Shown here piece by piece: positions 35,867 through 44,578 of a stretch of DNA of 64,000 nt. The stretch is taken from NCBI RefSeq assembly GCF_009664975.1, contig NZ_WJXB01000016.1, positions 1-64,000 of the forward strand, written 5' to 3'. How positions within the stretch are numbered: the stretch's first letter is position 1; every line of letters starts with the position of its first letter. The notes beneath the pieces were generated by a model. The model had not been told where the DNA came from, did not search any database, and worked only from the letters and a program-made list of their open reading frames with translations. Source of the DNA: Paenibacillus monticola. Its GTDB lineage: Bacteria; Bacillota; Bacilli; Paenibacillales; Paenibacillaceae. The position numbers and the translations under genes are program-made.

Positions 35867-38800
35867 TTGTTGGATGCTCGAACTGTACTTAGGTATTTTA
35901 TTGAATATGAGAAAAAGACGGCGTTAATGGAAAATTCGCTTTTAAAGGTGGACGGAGAACTCTTTAGTGACGATCAATTGAGTAATACCAGCGATTTAGA
36001 AGAATATTCTTTCCGTAAGAAAGTTTCTGCTATATTCAAAAAGGTTACGGATTACAAGGATATAAAAAATCAGCTTAAAAAAGGAAAATACAGCGAAGTT
36101 GAGCTCACTTCTAGTATTGAACTTGTTGTTTCAGGAGAAATGGAGACCGCTGATTTTTTATCCTGGCTCTCCTTCGGATACCCGGATAATAGAGTGAATA
36201 CTGAAGAATTCATAAAAAATTTACTAGTAGATACCACAACAATTTGCTATCCACTTTTAAAGAAAAAAACGAAACAAGAGACGACGATGAAGCCCTTGAT
36301 CACTTTTATCTGCAGGTTTGAGGAGCAGAAGCTTAAGGTAGATAGTTTTTTTATCAATCGGGAAAGTTTAGAGATCATTGTTGCTAAGCTCACCAATTGT
36401 TCAACATCTGAGATTGCTGAGCTTGAAAAAAACAATTTACAGGAATTGTTAAGTGCAAATGACTATACACAACAAACGAATATGTTTGAAATCATAAATA
36501 TTCTGAATAGAGAGTTATCGTCAAGATACGGGAAAACCCTTGAACATTTTAAATCTTATGAAGGTTGGCAGAAACTCAATCAGGCATTTATTACATTTGA
36601 AACATTGGAGGAGATGACAAGACCGATTTTTCAAAAAGAGATTCAACGTATTACTGAATTAGTTTCAGAGAAAGTAAAGTTTCCCGAGTTGTTGTTAACT
36701 TATTTAATCGGGGAACAGTCCACTGTAGAGTATAGCAGCTCAGAAGCAGGCAAGTTATTTCATTATGGAAGTTATACAGGTTCTTATCCGATCAATGAGA
36801 AGCAATGGCATACGCTTGATGCAGCTCAAAACCACAATCTTTTATCGGTAAACGGCCCGCCTGGAACAGGGAAAAGCACACTGCTCAAAGAAATTTTTGC
36901 CGATAATATGGTAAAAAAAGCAATGGGTCTGATTGAGGTTTGGGAGCAGCCATGGGAGCGATTTAAGGAAAGAAGCTGCGAACTTTATCGTTATCCGATT
37001 ACTGGTAATAGACGAACTTACTCGATGGTTCTAACTAGCACCAACAATAAGGCCGTGGATAATATTGGGATAGAGCTGCTTAAAGAAGTGGCGTACTTTT
37101 CTCAATTTGTAACAAACGAAGAAGAAAATGAGCAAATTAACGGCTTCTTTTGCGCAAGATTAGGCAATGCCACAAATAAAGAGTCATTCATCAAGCAATT
37201 TGTTCCAATGTTTCTTAAAGGGCTGGAAGCTGAAGATAACCAATATCTCTTGCCTGAGGTAAAGACTCAATTTATTGATACATATAACAAACTTGAGAAT
37301 ATCTATGGTGATATAGAGCGATTCATTGAAGTAAGAGAAGAGACCGTTCGTTTTTATGCTGATAATAAAATAACATCTATAGGCACAGCCGAAGATAGAT
37401 CTAGATTTGTAAGCGAAAGGGAAGAATCCGAAAGAAGAGCTGTTGAACTCGAAATTTCAATGAGCGATCTGAAGGACAAACTTACAGACTCCGAATGTAA
37501 AATGAGAAACTTGGAAAAAGAAATGGAAGACACCGAGTTTCGAGTGCAATCCATACCCGAAGAGATCAAGGAAGGCTACAGTATTTTGGAGAAATATCAA
37601 AGATGGAAAAAAGGCAGTTGGTTTGGTTGGTTTATTCCAAAAAGAAAAGTTTTTTTTAAGGAATATCCCTCTGAAAATTATATTGAAAATCGTTTGATTA
37701 AAAGTAAAGAAGCCGAAGAACAAGAATTACTAAATAAGCGATTACCTTCCTGCCTAAACGATCTTAATATTCAGAAATCGATTGTATTAGAGATTCAGGA
37801 ACAGCTTGCTTATCAAGAGAAACAACAACTGGTTTTGACCCGAAAATTGCAATTTCTTTATAAGGTGATTGAGTTGTTGGAATTACAGATGCTTAAGGAA
37901 CAAGAACTCTGTGATAAGTGGGAGTTTGAAGGAATCTCATTAAACAGCAGGTTTGACTTTTCCAGCAATCCTATTATTCTGAAAAACCGTCACGAATTGT
38001 ATTTGCTTTCCTTGCGAGTGACAGAACAGTATATTTTACAACATGCAGAAGAAGTAATACATAACTTGAATTTGATATGTGAAGGCAGCTGGTTCAATCC
38101 TTTTTTCAACGAAGGAAACAAAAGAGACATTCAATATGCAAAAGGGATTCAGAGTCTATGGGACACAATGTTTCTTTGTTTTCCAGTCGTTACTTCTACC
38201 TTACATTCCTTCGGGGAGAGAACCTTTCATTTGTTGCCACAACTAATTGACACCTTACTTGTCGATGAAGCTGGGCAGATTATGCCGCATTATTTGAGCA
38301 GCCCCCTGTTTCGATCCAAAAGAGCTATAATCGTGGGGGATATTGAACAATTGGAACCTATAAGACTCTTAAAAAGCAATGTGATTGAGCAATTCCAGCC
38401 TATATCGGAGACACATCATGATGTGCTGTGTGTGCAGCGCAACAGTGCACAAAGTTACGTTGATTTTAATTCTGATATATACGAATGGGATTACCAAGGA
38501 AAGAGAAAAGGCATGATCTTAACCGAGCATCGCCGATGCGAGGAAAGCATAATGTTATTTTCGAACCAATATGTTTATGGAAACATACTTTCCATCATTA
38601 ATAAAGATAACTATGAAAAACTGTTTGAACGAAATTTGGTAACGATAGACGTGCGAGGTTTAAAAGATCGCAGAGCCCACTTTAATCTTTCAGAGGTGCA
38701 GGTGTGTAAGAATTTAGTAGATACCTACGTGAAGGAATATGGAGAAGTCATTAAAGAACAAATCGGAATTATAACTCCTTTCAGTAAACAAAAGGAAAAG

Positions 38801-39709
38801 CTGCAAGCAGCTATTCCTGGAGTAGATATCGGCACTGTGCATACCTTTCAAGGGCAGGAGAAGAAGTATATAATTTTCAGCTCAGTCATCGATAGTGACA
38901 ATCCCAAAAAACAAGGTCTTGCTGCATTTATTGGTGGCCGGACTAATCTACTAAATGTAGCTTTATCCCGTGCCAAAGAACAGTTTGTGCTGATTGGAAA
39001 TCTAGATGTTATTTCCAATCTCAAAAATAATTATTTGCATCATGTTCTTCAGATCATTATGGAAAAGGGTATAGGCATTAGCCCTTATGACGAACAATTT
39101 CATACTGTAAGTCCAAGTAAGGAAACTATTTCTTTTGCGTTGTTTACTACTCCCAATGATAAGCAAGAGAAGGAAAATGACATATTTTCGGCATACATTC
39201 GTGAACATATACCGCAACATCTGATATTATCACCAGAAGAGCATTATCAGGTGCTAATAGAAGCAATGCGTTATGCAACAAAATCAATAGTCATTTTTTC
39301 ACCTTGGATCATGCCATACGTGGTCAATGATGAATTTATTGATATAGCTAAGGCAGCGATGGAAAAAAACGTGGAACTCCGAATTGGTTTTGGATATAAA
39401 GGGGGGAAAGGGATCGATATCAATGATGTTAATAGTATTGTTTTGAAGGACTACATATATGGTGAAAAATCCGATATTGAACTATCCATTTCAAAGCTGA
39501 AAGAGGTAATGGGAGAGGCTCTTCAATATATTCCTCCTATTCATTCGAAAATTTTGTTGGTTGATGATAAGTATTTGTTTATCGGTTCTCATAACTGGTT
39601 ATCCAAAATTGGAAAGGTTAGCAAACGTGATGAAGTAAGCTGTTTGATCGTTGAAGATAGTATGATTCAGTATTTAAAAGAAAGATATATTCATATTAGA
39701 TTGAAATAA
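35867..39709 (+). CDS. SF1 helicase-PLD nuclease fusion, type II Mokosh (MkoC)-like defence protein
   Basis: A 1280-residue protein. After an N-terminal region of about 300 residues comes an SF1 (COG1112-like) helicase: Walker A GPPGTGKST (330-338), a long coiled-coil insert (about 520-700), Walker B LLVDEAGQ (Asp800-Glu801), LTEHRRCEESIMLFSN, IGIITPFSKQKEKL, and VHTFQGQEKKYIIFSS (His992) with NVALSRAKEQ. The C-terminus (about 1120-1280) is a phospholipase-D-type nuclease with one HxKx4D motif (His1226, Lys1228, Asp1233) and GSHNW. This architecture is that of type II Mokosh. TTG 35867 is chosen since GGAGGT lies 7 bases upstream; the longer reading would begin in the junction sequence. Confidence 0.7.
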   Translation: MLDARTVLRYFIEYEKKTALMENSLLKVDGELFSDDQLSNTSDLEEYSFRKKVSAIFKKVTDYKDIKNQLKKGKYSEVELTSSIELVVSGEMETADFLSWLSFGYPDNRVNTEEFIKNLLVDTTTICYPLLKKKTKQETTMKPLITFICRFEEQKLKVDSFFINRESLEIIVAKLTNCSTSEIAELEKNNLQELLSANDYTQQTNMFEIINILNRELSSRYGKTLEHFKSYEGWQKLNQAFITFETLEEMTRPIFQKEIQRITELVSEKVKFPELLLTYLIGEQSTVEYSSSEAGKLFHYGSYTGSYPINEKQWHTLDAAQNHNLLSVNGPPGTGKSTLLKEIFADNMVKKAMGLIEVWEQPWERFKERSCELYRYPITGNRRTYSMVLTSTNNKAVDNIGIELLKEVAYFSQFVTNEEENEQINGFFCARLGNATNKESFIKQFVPMFLKGLEAEDNQYLLPEVKTQFIDTYNKLENIYGDIERFIEVREETVRFYADNKITSIGTAEDRSRFVSEREESERRAVELEISMSDLKDKLTDSECKMRNLEKEMEDTEFRVQSIPEEIKEGYSILEKYQRWKKGSWFGWFIPKRKVFFKEYPSENYIENRLIKSKEAEEQELLNKRLPSCLNDLNIQKSIVLEIQEQLAYQEKQQLVLTRKLQFLYKVIELLELQMLKEQELCDKWEFEGISLNSRFDFSSNPIILKNRHELYLLSLRVTEQYILQHAEEVIHNLNLICEGSWFNPFFNEGNKRDIQYAKGIQSLWDTMFLCFPVVTSTLHSFGERTFHLLPQLIDTLLVDEAGQIMPHYLSSPLFRSKRAIIVGDIEQLEPIRLLKSNVIEQFQPISETHHDVLCVQRNSAQSYVDFNSDIYEWDYQGKRKGMILTEHRRCEESIMLFSNQYVYGNILSIINKDNYEKLFERNLVTIDVRGLKDRRAHFNLSEVQVCKNLVDTYVKEYGEVIKEQIGIITPFSKQKEKLQAAIPGVDIGTVHTFQGQEKKYIIFSSVIDSDNPKKQGLAAFIGGRTNLLNVALSRAKEQFVLIGNLDVISNLKNNYLHHVLQIIMEKGIGISPYDEQFHTVSPSKETISFALFTTPNDKQEKENDIFSAYIREHIPQHLILSPEEHYQVLIEAMRYATKSIVIFSPWIMPYVVNDEFIDIAKAAMEKNVELRIGFGYKGGKGIDINDVNSIVLKDYIYGEKSDIELSISKLKEVMGEALQYIPPIHSKILLVDDKYLFIGSHNWLSKIGKVSKRDEVSCLIVEDSMIQYLKERYIHIRLK

Positions 39710-40050
39710 GAATGTGCCTGTTATAAGAAATTTGAATTAATAGATGTAAAAGGTAATACAACAAATTAAGTTATCGAATCATGTTAAATGGGATATTGTG
39801 GGTGGGAATTCCTGGGGGCCTTGGCGGGATTTTCTGGACCACTCCTCATCTGGAAAATGGTGATTACTCGGTTTCGTAGCTGGCGTAAGGGATAGCAAAC
39901 ATATCGGTCTCCCCTGAATTTGAAAATATCATGATTGATATGACTACATCCCTATTCACCAACATAGAGAGGGGAAGAATCAAGGAAATTGGATGCTCTA
40001 GAGGTTGAATAACCACTAAATTCACGCGATTTAGGTTTTCGCTCATTTTT
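39710..40050. other. Intergenic region of island 2, no gene supported
   Basis: About 340 bases between the helicase gene and the AT-rich gene. Short open frames on both strands have no ribosome sites. A locally G-rich stretch at 39790-39840 contrasts with the AT-rich surroundings. No repeat or terminator with a T tract is clear. Confidence 0.4.
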
Positions 40051-40078
40051 TTGTTGTATTATGGATAAAATGTATAAT
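40051..40078 (+). promoter_or_regulatory. Promoter of the AT-rich island 2 gene
   Basis: TTGTTG (40051-40056) and TATAAT (40073-40078) are 16 bp apart, 27 bases before the ATG at 40105. Confidence 0.65.
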
Positions 40079-40104
40079 TTGTAAAACATAATAGGAGGTA
40101 AATA

Positions 40105-41082
40105 ATGTTAGATAAAATCGATAATGTAAAAACTTTTAGTGATGATAATCCATATGAAATGCTAGAAGTAAAACCATATATTATTTACGAGTTTTTTAAG
40201 ATATATAAACAATTGGAATTTTTGGAGAAGAAGAGAGAGATATATTTATTGTTGAGAGGTAGTCGACACAATCCTGATTTTTTTACTATGTTAGATAAAC
40301 ATTTTATTGTAGGCATAAAAAGTAATTACTTTATGCAAAATAATTTTAATGAATATTTTTTTTATATGAATAATAATTTGAGCATAGCCGAGGAGATTAA
40401 GAAATTAATTGAAGATATTAATAAGATATTAATTGATAAAGGGTTACAAGGACAGTTGAAATATAATGAATTATTGAGAGAGGTTAATAATAAGTCTATT
40501 GAGTTAAACGATTTAAGATTGTACTTATATTCCTTTCTTCATAATATTGGAAATAAATGGACCAACAAAAAAAATAGTTTTTTAATATCAAATACATACG
40601 GTAGAAGAAAATTTGATACTGCAAAAGAATTTGCTATGACAGAGAATAATGCAAATGATACGGTGCCCATTATTCATATTAACTATGTTTGTACTTCTTC
40701 AAGATATTACATAGCCACAAAATTATTAAATAAATTTCTAGAGAATGAGCAAATAGAATGGTATGAAGATATTCATTCAGAAATTATGATGTTAGACGGA
40801 TTATTGCCACAAACTAATTTAGGATTTTTGAGAATAAATAATGATGACTCTTATGACTTAATTATTAACCCATGGTTAGTGAAACAGATTACTAATAAAA
40901 AAAGATTTAGTTGGACAGCTGGTATACAAATCGATCAAACGAATTTCTATAAATTCGCAAACGAGCTTGGTTATAACAAGTTTTTTGAACAATATATTGA
41001 TGGAACTAGAATTTATAAAGATATTAATGATACCAGAGTAAACCATACGAGAGGTTTTCATACACGTAATCGACACAACTAA
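40105..41082 (+). CDS. Unknown AT-rich gene, C-terminus probably frameshifted and cut at the yyaL junction
   Basis: A 325-residue protein that I do not recognise, with an AGGAGG site and its own promoter. It is rich in Asn, Ile, Lys and Tyr, far more AT-rich than its neighbours. No membrane segment or known motif is seen; RGSRHNPDFFTMLDKHFIVG and SSRYYIATKLLNKFLENEQI look like structured helical regions. Near 41050 the protein-like sequence moves into another frame (EVFIHVIDTTNTSFNCRYVP, FEKKEKADFSEKIIRTSGIG, LCPKAFKFINTKRLDE) and runs to about 41248, where the yyaL upstream homology begins. So the gene probably suffered an indel and lost its natural end at the island border. It may be a partner of the helicase-nuclease. 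Confidence 0.55.
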   Translation: MLDKIDNVKTFSDDNPYEMLEVKPYIIYEFFKIYKQLEFLEKKREIYLLLRGSRHNPDFFTMLDKHFIVGIKSNYFMQNNFNEYFFYMNNNLSIAEEIKKLIEDINKILIDKGLQGQLKYNELLREVNNKSIELNDLRLYLYSFLHNIGNKWTNKKNSFLISNTYGRRKFDTAKEFAMTENNANDTVPIIHINYVCTSSRYYIATKLLNKFLENEQIEWYEDIHSEIMMLDGLLPQTNLGFLRINNDDSYDLIINPWLVKQITNKKRFSWTAGIQIDQTNFYKFANELGYNKFFEQYIDGTRIYKDINDTRVNHTRGFHTRNRHN

Positions 41083-41326
41083 CACAAGTTTCAACTGCAG
41101 GTATGTTCCCTCATTTGAAAAAAAAGAAAAAGCTGATTTCAGTGAAAAAATTATAAGGACAAGTGGAATAGGCAAGATAAACATCTTATGTCCTAAGGCC
41201 TTTAAATTTATAAATACTAAAAGATTGGACGAAGTCATATTTATATTGCGCCTTCCCCCACCTTTTTGGGTAAACTAACCATAAGCAATACTTTACCAAA
41301 ATCCAACCCAAAAGAGGTGATGCCCC

Positions 41327-43420
41327 ATGACAACTCAAAAAGTACCCAATAGATTAGCCAAGGAAAAGTCCCCATACCTGCTGCAACACGCACACAACCC
41401 CGTGAACTGGTTCCCTTGGGGAGACGAAGCCTTTGCCAAAGCCAAGTCCGAGAACAAGCCGATTTTCCTATCCATCGGCTATTCAACCTGCCACTGGTGC
41501 CACGTAATGGAGCGCGAGTCCTTCGAAGACGAGGAAGTCGCCAGCTTGCTGAACGAGAACTATATTGCTATTAAAGTAGATCGCGAGGAGCGGCCGGATA
41601 TTGACGCGCTGTATATGTCAGTGTGTCAGGCGCTCACAGGATCGGGCGGCTGGCCGTTGACGGTGCTGCTGACGCCGGAGAAGAAGCCTTTTTATGCGGG
41701 TACTTATTTTCCGAAACGGCGGATGTTCGGGCGGTTGGGAATCATGGATGTTCTGGAACAAATCCGCGACAAATGGGCACAGGACGGAGCTTCTTTTACC
41801 CGGCTTGGAGACGATCTGCTGGCTGAGCTGCAGTCGTCAGAGCAGAAGGATCGCCAAAGTGGAAGCGCTGAAGTCGGTGAAGAGCTGCTGCATGAGGCCT
41901 TCCAGTTGTACGAGCGCCAGTTTGATGAGCAGTACGGCGGGTTTGGCAATGCACCGAAGTTTCCTTCGGCGCATAATCTTTCTTTTTTGCTGGCTTACAG
42001 TCAGGCCTATGATAAACCGGAAGCGTTGCAAATGGTGGAAACTACCCTGGAATCGATGTTCCGTGGTGGATTATATGACCATGTTGGTTTTGGATTTTCG
42101 CGTTATTCGACGGATCGGGAGTGGCTCGTTCCCCACTTTGAGAAAATGCTCTATGATAATGCGCTGCTGGCTTACGTCTATCTGGAGGCTTTTCAGATTA
42201 CCAAAAAGCCATTATATGCGGAGATTGCCGAGAGCGTGTTTACGTATGTGCTGCGGGATATGACTTCACCGGAGGGTGCGTTCTATTGTGCGGAGGACGC
42301 TGACTCGGAGGGTGAAGAAGGGAAATTCTATGTGTTCTCCCGGGATGAGATTGAGGAGGCGCTTGGCTTGGAGGATATGCATTCCTACTGCCATGTGTAC
42401 GGGATAACACCGGAGGGGAATTTTGAAGGCCGTAATATTCCGAATCTGCTGCAGGACATGCCGGATAAGATGGCAGAGAAACTGGGCATGAATCCGCTGG
42501 GCTTGCGAACCCGGATGGAGGAATGGCGGGAGAAGCTGTTCGCATATCGGGAGCAGCGGATTCATCCCTCTAAGGATGACAAGGTGCTGACGGCTTGGAA
42601 CGGGCTGATGATTGCGGCGCTGGCCAAAGGCGCGAAGGCGCTGCAACAGCCGGAGTATGCCAAGGCTGCAGCCACTGCCGCAGATTTCATATGGGATAAG
42701 CTGCGGCGTGAAGATGGCCGACTGTTGGCCCGCTATCGGGATGGAGATGCGGCTATACCGGGTTATGTGGACGATTACGCCTTTATGCTCTGGGGTTTGA
42801 CGGAGTTGTATGAGGCTACTGGCAAGGCCGTATATCTGGAACGGGCACTAATCCTGAAGGATGGACTGCTGGAGTTGTTCACTGACGAAGAGCAAGGTGG
42901 ATTCTTTTTTAGTGGCCGGGATGGGGAGCAACTGCCGATTCGTTCCAAAGAGCTGTATGATGGGGCGATGCCGTCTGGTAATTCGGTGGCTGCCAAGATT
43001 CTGTGGAAGTTGGCGGCTGTTACTCAGGATGTGGAGTTAAAAGGAATTGCCGAACGCACCGCCGGAGTTTTGGGAGTCGCAGCAATGGGTTACCCAGCGG
43101 GTTATGCGATGTATTTGCAGGCACTATTGGCCATGGTGGGTGGCGGCAAGGAGTGGGTGCTGTCCGGGAAGCACGATGATCCGGCGCTGCACGGAATGCT
43201 GGCCCAATTCCAGCAAGCCTATATGCCGGATGCTGTCCTGCTCGTGAAGTGGGAGGGAACTGGAGCGGAAGACATTGTGAAGCTCCTGCCTCATCTTGCC
43301 GATAAGCCGTCTATTCGCGGAGCGGCTACTGCGTATGTATGCCGTGATTTTGCCTGCCGGGAACCGATCACTAATGTAGAGGCCGTGAGGGAGCTTCTGG
43401 CTGCCAAGGGTAAGGCATAA
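41327..43420 (+). CDS. yyaL: Thioredoxin-domain DUF255 protein YyaL, intact
   Basis: A 697-residue protein of the YyaL/SSP411 family. The N-terminal thioredoxin-like domain has NRLAKEKSPYLLQHAHNPVN and SIGYSTCHWCHVMERESFED, with the CxxC motif at residues 56-59. It continues REERPDIDALYM and GSGGWPLTVLLTPEKKPFYA. The C-terminal part is an (alpha/alpha)-barrel of N-acylglucosamine-2-epimerase type (FPSAHNLSFLLAYS, DKVLTAWNGLMIAALAKGAK, PSGNSVAAKILW). The exact role is unknown. AGAGGTGATG precedes ATG 41327. It ends at a strong bidirectional terminator. Two truncated relatives upstream show that its 5' end is an insertion hotspot. Confidence 0.93.
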   Translation: MTTQKVPNRLAKEKSPYLLQHAHNPVNWFPWGDEAFAKAKSENKPIFLSIGYSTCHWCHVMERESFEDEEVASLLNENYIAIKVDREERPDIDALYMSVCQALTGSGGWPLTVLLTPEKKPFYAGTYFPKRRMFGRLGIMDVLEQIRDKWAQDGASFTRLGDDLLAELQSSEQKDRQSGSAEVGEELLHEAFQLYERQFDEQYGGFGNAPKFPSAHNLSFLLAYSQAYDKPEALQMVETTLESMFRGGLYDHVGFGFSRYSTDREWLVPHFEKMLYDNALLAYVYLEAFQITKKPLYAEIAESVFTYVLRDMTSPEGAFYCAEDADSEGEEGKFYVFSRDEIEEALGLEDMHSYCHVYGITPEGNFEGRNIPNLLQDMPDKMAEKLGMNPLGLRTRMEEWREKLFAYREQRIHPSKDDKVLTAWNGLMIAALAKGAKALQQPEYAKAAATAADFIWDKLRREDGRLLARYRDGDAAIPGYVDDYAFMLWGLTELYEATGKAVYLERALILKDGLLELFTDEEQGGFFFSGRDGEQLPIRSKELYDGAMPSGNSVAAKILWKLAAVTQDVELKGIAERTAGVLGVAAMGYPAGYAMYLQALLAMVGGGKEWVLSGKHDDPALHGMLAQFQQAYMPDAVLLVKWEGTGAEDIVKLLPHLADKPSIRGAATAYVCRDFACREPITNVEAVRELLAAKGKA

Positions 43421-43511
43421 GCTGCAGGCTGAATATTCACTATGGAGCCGGAAGTTAACGGATGAGATTTTACCGGTTTTATCGGTCTGCCACGAATTGG
43501 GGATTGGATTT

Positions 43512-43563
43512 GTATTCAAAGAAAGCGCCGCAGAGATCAACCTGCGGCGCTTTCTTTGAATAC
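43512..43563. terminator. Bidirectional terminator between yyaL and the RpiR regulator
   Basis: A 22-bp perfect stem (43512-43533 with 43542-43563) with AAAGAAA and TTTCTTT flanks serves both convergent genes. Confidence 0.9.
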
Positions 43564-43564
43564 T

Positions 43565-44398
43565 TCAGTTACGAGGGAGCTTGCTGCCATATTGTGCCCG
43601 CAGGTGCTGAAGCTTGTCCAGCTTACGCAGACTGCTGTCCCGGTTCGCAAGTCCGACACCGAGAATCAGATTCTCAATAATATAGGTGGGTCCGACCATG
43701 GAGTGAAACTCCCATACTTCTCCCCGTCCGGCGTACAGCACAATATCGGCATCCTGGGAACGGGGGTAGACAAGTCTATCGGTAATCAGGATGACCTGAA
43801 ACCCTGCTTCACGTGCATAGTCGAGAATAACCTCTGTTTCCGGCAAAAGCTGTACAAATCCGAAGATCAACACCGTATCTCGTTTCCCCGCATGCATTAA
43901 TGTCTCCAGCAGCTCATGTCCGCTCGGGGCCATTCGCTTAAGGCTTAGTCCGAAGCGCGCCAAGCGATAGCACATCAATTCGGCCAGTCCGGCACAGGGT
44001 CCGGGGCTGTAAATATAGATATGCCTTGCCGCCGTAAGGGCATTCACGGCACGCTGCAGCACTTCGTCGGTCAAATAACGCTGCGTTTCTTCTAAGTGGT
44101 GCGCACAAATATCCAGCAGTGTTTGAGGCAGAGAATTATCGCCGGTCCGCTGCATGGCATCGCGCATTTTAACTGAAGGCGTGGATTCAAAGCGGAATCG
44201 CAGCCGGGATTTGAAATCCTTGACATGTTTGAAGCCAGCGGCTTTCCAGAACCGGGATACAGAGGCAATGCTCACACTAAGCTCGTCAGCCACTTCCTGC
44301 TCGGTCATATATACGACGCGCTGCTCATTTTTCTGAATAAAATCGGCAATGATCCGTTGATTCGGTGAAAAAGCGCGGCGGCTCCAATCTTTATACAT
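43565..44398 (-). CDS. MurR/RpiR-family regulator with SIS domain
   Basis: A 277-residue regulator. The N-terminal RpiR helix-turn-helix (about 1-75) has PNQRIIADFIQKNEQRVVYM, ELSVSIASVSRFWKAAGFKH and FKSRLR. The C-terminal SIS sugar-phosphate-binding domain (about 105-270) has ARHIYIYSPGPCAGLAELMC, VLIFGFVQLLPETEVILDYA and AGFQVILITD. AGGAGG precedes the ATG. It is divergent from an ECF transporter operon and shares its upstream region, which has a perfect palindrome, so it is the likely local regulator responding to a phosphorylated sugar-like compound. Confidence 0.9.
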   Translation of the reverse strand: MYKDWSRRAFSPNQRIIADFIQKNEQRVVYMTEQEVADELSVSIASVSRFWKAAGFKHVKDFKSRLRFRFESTPSVKMRDAMQRTGDNSLPQTLLDICAHHLEETQRYLTDEVLQRAVNALTAARHIYIYSPGPCAGLAELMCYRLARFGLSLKRMAPSGHELLETLMHAGKRDTVLIFGFVQLLPETEVILDYAREAGFQVILITDRLVYPRSQDADIVLYAGRGEVWEFHSMVGPTYIIENLILGVGLANRDSSLRKLDKLQHLRAQYGSKLPRN

Positions 44399-44451
44399 CT
44401 CTATAATCCTCCTACTTATGAATCGTTGAACCCAATATAACCTGCGAAGAT

Positions 44452-44471
44452 GTTGTAAATATTTTTACAAC
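44452..44471. promoter_or_regulatory. Likely RpiR operator
   Basis: GTTGTAAA-TATT-TTTACAAC is a perfect inverted repeat in the divergent region between the rpiR-type gene and the ECF operon, about 55 bases upstream of the rpiR start. Confidence 0.65.
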
Positions 44472-44578
44472 GTTAAAATTATTGAAAGAAATATTACTCT
44501 CCTTTAACAAATGGGAAAAGCTGTGCTGACAACTCTTTTTTATACTAAAGATAAATCCCTGTAGGAGGTCATTTGTCC

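Noticed and set aside
39864..40046. 60-codon minus-strand frame in island 2
   Set aside because: No ribosome site and no recognisable sequence.
40876..41238. 120-codon minus-strand frame at the end of island 2
   Set aside because: Opposite the AT-rich gene and its out-of-frame continuation; no ribosome site.
28258..41248. Prophage
   Set aside because: No capsid, tail, terminase, lysis or replication genes are present; only a recombinase relic.
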